A program made the translations under genes and the position numbers. Shown here piece by piece: positions 1-12,100 of a stretch of 64,000 nt of DNA. Where the stretch lies: contig JACCIC010000003.1 in NCBI GenBank assembly GCA_018907035.1, forward strand, positions 3,618,501 to 3,682,500, read 5' to 3'. A model generated the notes under the pieces. The model was not told where the DNA came from. It saw nothing but the letters and a program-made list of their open reading frames with translations, and made no database searches. The DNA is from Sycobia sp. Sy_11 (Eukaryota; Arthropoda; Insecta; Hymenoptera; Epichrysomallidae). Each line of letters opens with the position of its first letter. The stretch's first letter is position 1.

Positions 1-600
1 TGTAAAAGATTATTCAGGCCATTATGAGTATACGTGCACGTATAGAATACTAGGCTATATGGCTGGTACACACACTGGAATCCCACTTAGATCCAGAATC
101 GCGAAAAACTTCGCCAGCAGACTTAATAGCGAGGAACCACCAAATATCTGTTCTTAGATCAGACGGCGAACTCAACAAAATCAAGTTTCGCGATTTCGGA
201 AGTATGCTGTTTTAGTTGTTTTTTCACAGAAATGTGCTCAATTTCTGTTAGTAATTCATGTCGATAGAGAAGATAAAAACTCCACTCACTCCGCCAATTT
301 AGGTTCAAGTACACGTAGAATACATCATGTTCAATAGTCGAGCTCAGCTGCTCCGTCTATGTATTTTTTTTCCCGGGTGCTTACTCTATTTAACGCTGCC
401 CCAAATTTATTGCAAAAAGGGCATACGATCAACAGTGTGATGTGTGCTACTGGAAAATGTGTTTCAACTGCCTCGGCTAGAACAAGAGTAAAAATTCTCC
501 CTTGGATTATTGTTGCAAAAATTGGAGAAAAATCATGATTCGTTACACCATTGCAGATCATCTAAAAGTCAAGACTACGGTGCCTCTAAACAATCTATAC
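1..600. other. Left flank, no gene recognised
   Basis: Only short open frames (76 codons or fewer) occur here and none shows a family signature. No RNA gene, repeat array or transposon terminus was recognised. Confidence 0.5.
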
Positions 601-2000
601 CAAGCAAATCTGAAATAGCTTCTTCGTTTCATATGAGATCGCATATAGCTCGAGCAATCATCGACAGAAACATATTGGTTAATAGTTGGATCGCAAGTGC
701 GTACAAAGCAAATTTCGATATTTCTTGAAATCGCACAGAAAAATGAGATATGTGAGTAATTTTATGAAAAGAGACGTGAGCGACAGTGACGTTATAAAGT
801 GCGACTCCAGGTGGTAGCTAAACCGTCGCGTGTAGCTGCCAAAACGCGAAAAATAGCTTTAGATTTTCTTACGTATCAACAGTAACAGCTTTCGCGTGAT
901 TCGAATTTGGAGCATGAATACATCGAATTTATTGATACTTACCGAAAAGCTTAGCCATATATCAATAGTTCCAGATGCAGAGCTTGCTAGCGAGCGTCCA
1001 CGGACCTCCCTCACCATGCTGTTATTGCGGGTGTATCTGCTCGATTGTCTGAAACACAGCCAATCCTCTATCGACTAATTACTGTTACGAATGGTACAAT
1101 CTGTCCGCTGCATCTAGTTATACGGTCCTTATCGCAATAGACACGCGAGGAAAGACTGCGTTTTTCAATCGGAGCGAGTTTTTTGGAGTTTAATACGTGT
1201 ATTGACGATAAAATTGTCAGACCAGATAAGCTTGAAACTGCAATTTGTACATGGAAAAAATTTGTTCAAATTTATTTAGGTAATATAATTTATCACGAAC
1301 ATTAAGTTAATTAGTTTTATTAATGTTCTCAGTACAAATGTAGTATTATTCATAAAATTATTTATTGTATGTATAACTTCGTATTATTTATACCGTCATT
1401 TAGAATTATAATTTCTTTTATGTCATTTAACGTCGCTCTATTTATGCTTCCAAATACCGCTGCTAATCAGCTACGGACGTTTACGATGTGTTTGTAAACC
1501 GAGATTTGAACTCAGATCACCAAGTTACAAGTCCTTCGCTCTAGCGATCGAGCCATCGTAGGCCTCAGTATACAATTATAATTATATTATAAATGTAAAA
1601 CTCCTTAATATAGAATTTAAATGGCTTTCCTTCATATATGACTCGGATTTTTGTCCCGGATAAATACTACAATTTTCTTTATTTTTTTTAAAAGTAAAGT
1701 AACCTTTAATAAAACCTATCTTATTAGTTTCTTAACAACACGCCCACTCAATATATTTTCGAACATACAATTTCTTCACTCAATTAAGTAAAGGCAAGAC
1801 TAATTCATGTATTAATTTTTCTTTCGTATTAAAAGGAACATAAACTAATTGATAAATTAGATTTTTTTTAAATTCAATTTTTTCTGTTTAATGCAAAGAT
1901 GTTACATATATGTCAGAGGCTTTACCTTTTTCGAAGTAGGTTTACCAGATGCAATATACACTGCTTCGATTAATGCTTAATTGCTAATTTGTACCAGCAG
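601..2000 (+). repeat. 5' flank of tandem duplication, unit A
   Basis: This block aligns almost throughout with 31304-32925 upstream of copy B. Shared landmarks are the 'cgactaattactgttacgaa' stretch (about 1072 here, 32011 there), the tRNA-like segment, and the run ending 'gctaatttgtaccag'. B carries about 200 extra bases at 31757-31985. No intact gene is visible in either block, and short reading frames are not conserved between the two, so it looks like duplicated non-coding flank. Confidence 0.75.
1490..1568 (-). repeat. tRNA-derived SINE-like sequence (copy A)
   Basis: Read on the minus strand it has a D-arm-like 'GGCTC..GAGC', an anticodon-loop-like CTTGTAA, and a T arm whose stem pairs (CTGAG with CTCGG) around TTCAAAT. 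This resembles internal A and B boxes. The anticodon stem does not pair, so it is not a working tRNA gene. A homologue lies at 32427-32500 at the same place in unit B, so it predates the duplication. The exact tRNA ancestor is uncertain; the loop suggests a Thr(TGT) type. Confidence 0.55.
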
Positions 2001-2937
2001 ATTCATACATTCATACATAGTAGTTTTTGTAGACGAAATATGCATTAAAGCTAAAACAGTCGATGAGGTAACAGATAGATTAAAGTTAGTTTTAAAACTA
2101 GCTAGTGACTATGGACTATAACTAAATAAAACAAGTGTCAACTATTGGCGCAAAGAATAGAATTCCTAGGGCAAATAGTTGAAGCGGGAAAGGTATATCT
2201 TTCTCCGGATTTTGTAAATTTTTAGTGTTTTGGTTCTGGAAATTGCATAACTGCTACAAAGTTACTTAGGATTGTATGGTTATTTTCGTAAATATATTGA
2301 GAATTATTCTATTTTAGCTAAACCTTTGAGTGATATGTTAACAAAAGACGTTCCGTTTAATTTAGAGCGAGGGAGAGAGATGCATTTAATAAGTTAATGT
2401 CAGTTTTTAGTAAGAGTCCAGTTTTAAAAGTATTTGATTCGAATCATGAAATGCAGTTACATACTGATGCATGCCAAGATGACTTCGGTGCTATATTAAT
2501 GCAAAAATCAGCAGATGACAATAACTTTCATCCAGTGCATTACATGAGCCATAAAACTAGTGATACAGAGCGAAAGCATCACAGTTACGAGCTCGAGGTT
2601 CTTGGTGTCGTACGTGTACTAGAAAAATTTCGTTCATATATTTAGGCATGCCATTCAAAATAATTACAGATTGCTCAGATTTTGTGCAGATAATGAATAA
2701 AAAAGATGTTTCTCGTAAAATATACAGGTGGACAATCGCACTAGAGGAATTTGATAAAATAATAGAATACCGTTGTGGATCAAAGGTGAAGCATGTTGAT
2801 GCTCTAAGTAGAAATGCCATGGTGCTGATTACTGAGAGCGATGTAATGATTAAGGTAAAACAAGCACAAAAGAATGATAAAGATTTGAATATTATTAGAG
2901 AGATTCTGAGAGATAAAGAATACGACGATTATTAACC
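1990..2937 (+). mobile_element. Ty3/Gypsy pol fragment (RT end plus RNase H)
   Basis: A frameshifted frame carries an RT palm remnant ('VVFVDEICIKAKTVDEVTDR') followed by a 'LGLYGYFRKYI' block. Two open pieces at 2397-2645 and 2648-2935 then encode RNase H: 'LHTDACQDDFGAILMQ', 'HSYELEVLGVVRVLEKFRSY', 'ITDCSDF' and 'HVDALSRN'. The stop at 2643-2645 splits RNase H. The segment is absent from unit B, where flanks equivalent to about 2000 and 3280 are much closer, so it inserted into A after the duplication or was lost from B. No LTRs were seen. Confidence 0.85.
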
Positions 2938-3960
2938 AGGATGGCCGAATGTAGAAAGCATATACATCTATAGTTGATAATGAGTAAATATGTGAAGCAT
3001 GTTTCTATGCATATACAATGTGCGTATATGTAGTGATGCGTACAGGCAGAAGGCGCCAGTGTCGCGCAGAAGGGCAACGCGGCAGAGTTGATCTGAGAGA
3101 GGTCAAGAGCACACACGCGACTTTCGTAATAGACATAACTTTACTAATCACTAAATTTTGTACAGATTATATACATAATTATGAACTACATCTTAATAAT
3201 AATAAATATTATATTTATACATATAAATATATATATATATACACAAATAAATTGTAACAAATACCTATAGACTACTGTTTAATAACCTACACAAGCATGC
3301 TTTCGTTGCAATATGAGATGTTGTTCGTTATGCTTCATTAACACATTAGCAAAAATTTAGGCACTTATTTATAGGATTATGCTGTAGTGGCTGAGCTAAT
3401 TTAATATAGGCGTTTTATTTTATAATCGCAATCAGTAAATTCTTTTAAAATAATTGATTCGATTTGTATTTGTCCTTCAACTGAATATGTTCACTCTCTA
3501 TTTCTCTCTCAATCTCTCTCTTTCTAACTATCTATTTATTTATTCACCTTGCTCTGTCTTTCTATTCTTGTCTGATCTTCTCATTATTAAAAATGGCTTA
3601 AATACTAAATATATTCAATATTATTTAAAAATTAATAATGTTTTATAATCCATTCATACCTATAATCCGAAAAAGGACAGATTTTTTGATATATGTACGT
3701 CGGAAGCTCTCTAAGCATTTGTTTAAAAAAAGATTTTCCGTTTAATAAATAAACATTATTACGGAATCATCTTCAATGCTAAAAATAAGTTGAAAACTAA
3801 GAATGCCTTCTGATATCTTGGGACAGCTTCGAGAAATTTGTATAAAAATGTTTTCCATATGCATAGTACTTTGAAATCTTTTAAAGGTTCCAAAACTTAT
3901 TAATACCATCTATATAAAATGAGCATACTAATTTACTTCATGTTAAATTATGAAGAAAAT
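2938..3960 (+). other. Upstream region of copy A, no gene seen
   Basis: Low-complexity AT-rich DNA with a TA tract (about 3223-3241) and a pyrimidine-rich CT stretch (about 3494-3560). The CT stretch corresponds to the long CT/CTAT microsatellite 33340-33425 in unit B. From about 3285 to 3960 it aligns with 33130-33440 and then 36890-37365 of unit B, interrupted there by a BEL/Pao element. Confidence 0.6.
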
Positions 3961-3962
3961 AG

Positions 3963-3972
3963 ACTATATATT
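3963..3972 (+). promoter_or_regulatory. Candidate TATA box of copy A
   Basis: An 'actatatatt' motif lies about 55 bases before the start codon. The equivalent 'attatatatattc' is kept at 37364-37376, about the same distance before the start of copy B. An E-box CACGTG at 3982-3987 occurs only in A. Assignment is by position and conservation. Confidence 0.4.
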
Positions 3973-4022
3973 CGGCTGTTTCACGTGAAAATGATATAGT
4001 GATAAAGAAAAAGCCGTCTAAA

Positions 4023-4083
4023 ATGCAGTGCTTATATTTTTTATATTTGTTTACTCTAGGAAGTATTTTTTTGTTTAACGAAG
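4023..4083 (+). CDS. Copy A exon 1: signal peptide
   Basis: Twenty codons plus one base, ending at a GTAAGAA donor. The peptide starts MQCLYFLYLF and is strongly hydrophobic to residue 18, as expected for a secretory signal. Phase 1 joins exactly to the two leading bases of exon 2, giving a Val codon. Copy B has the same exon at 37426-37486 (MQWLYFVYLF), which supports this start. Confidence 0.82.
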
Positions 4084-4689
4084 GTAAGAATTTTATTTAT
4101 AAAATAAAGAAGCAACTTATGCATTTTGTGACTCGGATTTCAAACAGAACTACATAAAAAAACTTTTTAGTAATAATTCGGTAAATGTGTAAGATTTTAT
4201 GTATTGATTTTCAGTTTAGTCTTAAAAAACTCTTCCGAGATTCAATAGAATAAAAAAATACATTATTAATCTATTTTTGACTCCAACAGTAAAATATTAT
4301 CTTAATTTGATTAATAAATTCAATTTCAATATTATTAGAAGTCATTTTACAAAATACCTGGTATCAAATTTCATAAATATGTTGCATTTATAAATAATGT
4401 AGATTTGTATTATTCATGCCAAATATGTATGTAACGTAATAAATGTAACCGATTTATTAAACAGTTAAATAATATTAAATAATAAAGTAAAACTACTCTA
4501 TTAATGAATTGATATTCCTATAGATTAATTTATCTATGATAATATTTTTCAAGAAAAAAGTTATTAATTCTATCTCAGGGTCTCTCTGATACATCGGCAA
4601 TGATGTTGTTGTATTCAGTTAGTTCCGGGATAGTTTGCGCTTGATTTTTCGGATTGCGTGTGATTTTTTAAAACTATATTTTATCAATT

Positions 4690-4720
<31 letters not shown>

Positions 4721-7700
4721 TTATTACTTTTCAATCTCATGAATTAAAAATATTCAAAAACTTTCTGCACGATTTCAGAAGCCTTGCAGTGATTTTGCAT
4801 TGCAATGATTGCTGCAAGCTCGCTGCAATAATGCGCAGTGAAAGCACATTCGCTACGATTAAAAAGGTTATGTGGGTAATAATGATTGTAAAAATTTGTG
4901 TTCCTAATTTTTATAATATAATACAGGTATAATACAGGATATCTTATCTCAGTTTTATCTGCGTTATAGTATAGACTAATATAAAAGTTATAAAATATTT
5001 CATAGACATTATTTCATAGAAATCTCTTCTTAATCGTAGATTTGTTACTTATTATAACTAAAAAATTAAAGAAAATATTTAGAAAAACCATATAAAAAGT
5101 CGATTAATTTATTTAATAATTTAAGATCATATAAATAAATAAAATAGTTGCATTATGTTATAAATACTTTTTTGTTTAAGAATAGGTTCCAAAACTCTTG
5201 CACATATTGCTAATGTATAGTTTCTCAGAAACAAAATTAATTGAAATTGTTCTTTCTCCAAAGTACATATTTAGCTCGATGCTAATTTTTTAGTTTTAAA
5301 TCTTTAAAACTAAAAAAAAGTATATTCGATAGTTGATTTACATTAAATATATATATAGAGTGTGGGAGTAAGTTTCAACCTTTTTTTCAAAATGTGAGGT
5401 TTTACTATGAAAACATTACATATCTTTTATTCAAAGTATGGTTCGTCGGAAGCTAAAACCTTTTTTCATCTTTGTGGCAATTTATGAATTGCGGACTAAA
5501 TAACTTTCTCGTCTTTCGAGCCGAAGAACCAAACCCAAAGACAATTTTGGATTCCCTCTACTGATCTGAAGCGTATTCTGAAGCGCGTTCTATAATGATC
5601 GAAATATGTGGTAGTCAGCCTGTGCCATGTCTGGACTGTAAGGCGGGTGAGGCAGAATTTTCCATCCACTATTATTCAAATAGCTTATGACCGACGCTGC
5701 TCCATGTGTCCAAGCATTATTGTGATAAAAATGTCGCACGCATTCCTGGTCTCATAATCTGACTGTTTCTCCTATAATGCTCGCTTCACACGAATAAATT
5801 GGGTTCGATACAATGGTCCATTTATTGTTTGACAACTCGGAAGAAATTTGTACTATTCGACACCCTTTTGACACTGCCATATATAGCGCATGACCTTATT
5901 TAAGTAAATGAATTTTTATGCTTTTGGGCACAAGCTTGTTGCGTGATGCCCAATGATGCAGCCAGTTCTTCTGCAATCTGGCACGGATCCTCATCCAGCA
6001 AAGCGTCTAATTCCTAGTTTTCAAAACTTTTCGACATTCCGGAGAGATCCTTGCCTTCAACATAAAAATCACCAATTTCGAACTGTTGAAACCACTGGAG
6101 GCACATCGCTTCACCAATACATTCCGCCCCATAAGTTTCCGAAGGCAAACTGTACGCCTCAGCCGCACTTTCCCTCATATTAAAGCATAGAAGTAGCGCT
6201 TCCAGCATATGACGTTTAATTCGCTAAAAACTTGCCTGATTTTTCTTGACAAAATAAACGACACCGAAAGAAATACTCCAATATGATGGTGAAAAGTTTT
6301 TGACAGATACAAAACCTAAAAATATAACATATGAGGAGGGACATTTCTGTCTCGAGCTTGAAACATACTTTAACACCTAATTTTTTAATCTAATTCAAAT
6401 TTCTTATTCGAAAAAATCCAATAATTCTTCAAAAAATCTATGTTAATATGAAGATGCACAAATAATTATATAATTCATACTTTGAAAGCATATTTAAAAT
6501 TATAAAAATAATTTTTTCTTTGCTGAAAATATTAAAACCGACTTTTATAAATTGATAATTAGTTTTAAATAAATAGCTTCACAAAATTTAAAAAAAAAAT
6601 TAATATTATATTTTTAATATTATTATGATTTCTTATTAAATAATAATTGTTAAAAAATTAATTTAACAACTACATTTCTCCAAACACCAGATTAACCTAT
6701 ATAATGTTATAACTGGATTTTCATTGCACTGATGCTGATACTGACACTGCTAAAATATGCGATAATTCCGTGCATGCCCAAATTTAAATATTCAAGTATT
6801 CTTTAAAAAAAAGTTACAGATTTAGCAGTGATTTAAAAGTTTTGTTATTATTTATATTATGCTTTTTCGAATTATATATTTTTATTTTATTTATATATAT
6901 ATATTATTAATTCTAAGTTTTATATATTTATTCTACTTTTATCATATAAGAATTTCTTATATATTTTATATTACTGTGTTTAGTCACTTTATGTTATATA
7001 TTTCTTATGTATAATGCTCGTTTTTCTTAGTTAAAGTACATATGCTTATAATATATTAACCATATTAGTATTATTGGTTTATATAAGAAAGGAAAAAAAA
7101 TTAAAAATAGTTGTTTTAAGCGAGAGAGTTATAAAATTTAATAAATTAAAACAAATATTGTTCTAATATATCATTATACTAATGAAAAAATAATTAGTAT
7201 ATATAATACAAACTAAGAAAAAATATTATTGAAATGCCGAATATATTTTAAAATTGAAAATCAATGAAAATAGGTATTTATATAGTGATTACAATAGAAA
7301 AAAGCTTCTTAATACAGTTTTTGCATTAAAATAATAACATAATAGTCCCATTTCCGAATTTTGAGTCGATATTCAGATAGTAATATAATAAACTTATAGA
7401 TCTCGATTGTAAAAGAAGAATTTTTATCTCTCTTAAAGCACACGCACACACGCGCGCGCGTCTGTTTACTGTATAATACAATATAGTTCTTCAAGGATGC
7501 GATATATTTTGGAGCAAGCCTTCTCTGATCATGGCGATACATTTATTTACTTGCAGATGAATAAGCTATTTATTAGATGAAGATTTTTGTATAATGATTT
7601 TCATTCCCTTAATAATAAATACAGTTCACAAAAAAATCCATTTTTTAGATATTACTATTATTAGAAAATACGAATACCTTATTACTGATTAGTACCAAAA

Positions 7701-8127
7701 CCCGACTTCTTCGAATAGAATTTTACAACTTACTTCTAATCACTCCATTCAAGAAAAAAGAAACATTATTTTTAATTTGATTGACACAGCTTTATTATGA
7801 TCACGCAATAGCTTTCATAATAAGAACATTGACATAGTAACAGATATTTTACAAAAAAATGGTTACCCTCCTCAATTTTACAATAAACATTTAAAATATA
7901 GAAAAAATTATATTAGATATAACCATAGTAAAAATAATAATAATAATAATTTTAAAATGGTTCATAATCAAAATAATAATGGATCTCGTTTAACTATTAT
8001 ACCGTTACCTTTTATTAACCACTTTTTTAAAAACTGTTCTAAAAAGTTGAAAAAATTTAATATTTCAAGAGTACTAATTATTAATAATAAACTCAAGAAT
8101 ATCATAAAATTAGGAAAAGACAAAACA

Positions 8128-8177
<50 letters not shown>

Positions 8178-9058
8178 TGAAACTAAGCGAACCTGATCGA
8201 AATAATTATATTTATATACATATACGTATATACACGAGGGCGAAAATAAAATTATCTATTTATTATTATAAATACAGTTCAGTAGAAAAGTGAAAAATAT
8301 AGAATGGTACGAAATCTTTGTAAAATCAGCTAATATAATTTTTATTGCAACTTTTATAAGTAGCATTCGGACATTTACATAAACTCTTATTTACAGTCGA
8401 AGGATTAAATGTGGAGAAAATTGTCGGTGGAAAAAATGCACGCAAACGTTATTTTAGATATGTAGCAGCACTTAGGTACAAAGAACCAGGACAGCCTGAC
8501 GTAAATTCATGTGTAGCAACCATTTTGAGCGATTTCTTTTTAATTACAGTTGCTCACTGTTTTTATTTTAAACCATATGGAGTACTGAAACACAGATTTT
8601 TTTACGTCACTGTTGGTACGAATAATTTACATACGCTAACAGATTGGGCTAAGCATTTTGCAATTGATACAATAACTATGCCTACAATTTACGATCCCTC
8701 CGCTCCAGATACTTTTTATACTCAAGGGAATTTAGCTGTATTGAAGGTAAGTTTTTTTTTTAATGAAATTATTAACTTATTGTTAACATAATCTTTAGAA
8801 ATACTTGTATAGAAATAGTTCAATATTTAATTTTCCATATGCATACATTATACTTAGATACTATATGATGTCATAAATAGTAATTTTAAACCTTATACAG
8901 ACATTTCGAACCATTTCGCAACAGAAATGAAGATACATTCAAGAATCGAGAATATTGAACGAAATAAAAGTTTAATCTTATCTAATTGTAAATTAAGCAA
9001 AGTTTCCTACTCAATCTCATTTCCTCTAGCAGATTAAAAGAATTTCAAAAACTGAATG

Positions 9059-9109
<51 letters not shown>

Positions 9110-12100
9110 TTTTTGATGTAGAATTTAAAACAATTATCAAGACCGGCGGTGATAGTCCTTACAATTATGATAATACGACCTGCAATTCACCACTAGCCCT
9201 TTATACGTTACAATTGCATTTGCAAAGATTTCCTTGCTTTGTCCTACTTCCATATTGATGTATTCAACATTTCGTAATTAACTATTTCTTTTACTTTTTT
9301 GAAATTAAAGAAACTCCAATCTTCTATACCTTTGCATTCCAAAGATAGAGCTTTAGCTTTTTAGCTTCGGTCAACTACATCAAAATAATCAAACAACATC
9401 AAAAACATACACACACATTGAATATGCTATATATTCTAATATCGGTGTCCCAGTATCCTTTCTATTGCATTAAAGGAATTCTGATTATGAATTTTTTTTT
9501 GGTATTTTAGACGATAGAGAGTCTCAAATTGAACGAGAATCTAGGAATATTATCCAACTTAGGTTTACGTACAGCAACACATTATGTCCGACCTCGAGAA
9601 GTTTATAGAGTAGCGGGTTTTGGGTATACCTATGTTCAGGTATATATGGGGGAATTAAATGGTAACACAGAACCTATGCAAGATGGATACAGCGATGAAG
9701 CGTTGCGCCACCTTAAACTAAATATCTTGCCTATGGAAGAGTGCGAGGCAATATATGAGGGAACTTTTGCAGAAGGCAATATTTGCGCTAGGGGAATACG
9801 ATTTTATCCCCACCAACCTGTTGGAATTTGTCTAGTAAGTAAAATTAAACATAATAATTGATAAATATTTGTTAAATAGATAATAATAACTATTTACTGA
9901 ATAGGTAGATATTTCTAAATAAGATATATGCAATAATTTTGAATAAGTGATTGCGTGTATTATCTACGGATTGAGAGTCATTATTGACTGTGCGAAATGG
10001 CTGGGTCTTCTGCTAACTGCTACAGAAATTTCTATTCATTGGTTTTTTGTATGAATTCTCTAAATTTTCAAAATAAATTATAGAAGCTACAATGAATCAA
10101 TGTCGAGAATATAATGAAAAAAGCTATTGTCATATGCATTTTCTTCATTATGCAGCATAACGTATGCAGATTTGATTTTGTTGCCATATACTTTTTTGTT
10201 ATAAAATAAGATTTAACAATTAATTACAACTTTTTTTTCGAAACGTATAAAAAACTTCTTACCTTTTCATGAAGTCCGAGGAATGTGGAAAAAAATTCTC
10301 TCTTATACAGGTTTTTTTTTTAAGAAATATCAGATTCAAAACTATAACATTCCATAATTTTATAAAAAATCAATCCATACTTATGTTTCAGGCAGGTCCT
10401 TTGAAAGGTGCAACAGTCTTTTACAATTCTTTCTTCTTGGCTTCCTTCTCAACTATTAGCTATTTTGCTTGTACAAATTTATATTATAATTTATATATTA
10501 TAATATATTATAATAAGCATTATAGATAAGAAATAGATATTTTCAAATTGTTTTATTTACATTACATCGAAAATTCTGCTTTGGATAATCTTCTATTTTT
10601 CTTGCTGTAAAATTCACAAATTTTGAAATTGTATGTAATTTTCAATTGATATACAAATTTTCTAATGTAGATTCAATAATATATAAAGCACGTAGCATCA
10701 GAAAAGAAATTTTAAGTATATTACTAAGCACTACACGATGTTGCGCACTATAATACTTCTTACACTACTCGTTGATCAAAGAGGCTGAACTAAACTGTCC
10801 TCTATAAAGATTTGGATTTATATGCATTTTCTTAAAAAAAAAACTGAACATTTTGTAGGTACGAAGTAATCAAATAACATCTCTTTTCTCTAATGTATTC
10901 AATGCAATGTAATGAGGCAATTAAGGGTATAGCTAGTAGCGTTATGTGATGAAGTATCAGTTGAAGGTTACGCTGTATAATATTATATTACTTTACTTAA
11001 TACATCTTCATAAATCATCAATAATTCTATCAGATTCCTTGTATATTATTATGTTGAATTATAACGGATTTATAGAAAAAAATATGAAAATCTACTTTTG
11101 AGGTATCTTGCTGATCATTAGTATAAAATTATTGCGGCGGTAACAAAAGAGTTTACATGTTTCTTTTTGTAAAAATAAAATAAATATTCCTATGTTGTCT
11201 ATCCAATTCGATAAATAAATATATTTTACGGATTTCTTTTCTTTCACAACGCATATGGATTATGCATATAGTTCTCTAAAATTTCAGGTAACTTGGGATT
11301 ATTATGGTATAATTTAAAATTTTTTGACAAAATGTCAAATTCTTAAAATGGCCCAATTTTAAGATCAGGCTCAATTTTATTACAATTAGGAATAATTCTA
11401 TTTTAAAGATTTCTTATCTCTTAATGATTTTTGATACAGTTCATATTTGAACAAGAAACCGCGATAACGACTGAAGTTTTCATTATCATAGGCCAATATG
11501 CTGTATAAGTTAAGCTAAGCAATATCGATTTCTTCTTTTATTGTATTTGCGATTTTACTTGCTAAAACGGTCGCTTGAAGTTCAAGTCAGGGGATGTTGG
11601 TTTAGTAGGTGAAATTCTGGATTTTGTTATGATTATTTACGTATATATGTTGAAATGAAATTACTTTCAATTATTCTTAAATAGGCAACAGCAGCATTTG
11701 CCTTTAAACTAGCGTCACAAAACACATGTAATTGTTCGTTTGAATCTGTTTTTCTAAAATGTGTATAACAACGGGGAATTTTCAAATCTTACATTTTTCT
11801 AAGTTCTCTTAACCAAAGTTGCCATTTATTATGCGGATCTTGTTTTAATTCAGTATCCCATCCGATTCGACTTCACCAGATTTGTTGCATTAACATTTTT
11901 TATTTTATTGGAAAGTGGGAGAAAAATCCAATTGGATCAAAAACAGACATCGTTATCTTCAGATATTCACGTTTTGTTGGTATTTTATTTCCTTCTCTAT
12001 ATAGGAATTTTTTCAAGGCCTATATTAAAATACCTTTTATTTTCTCTCTTTCAGTTTTATCATTAATTGATATGGTTTCGATTATTGGGCGTCGATCTAT

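Noticed and set aside
1484..1568. Functional tRNA gene
   Set aside because: T arm pairs but the anticodon stem does not, and both duplicate copies have diverged.
8131..8175. Ile-Tyr repeat protein
   Set aside because: It is a TA microsatellite in frame with a Penelope remnant. The same applies to TA tracts at 19611-19656, 48445-48478 and 61725-61762.
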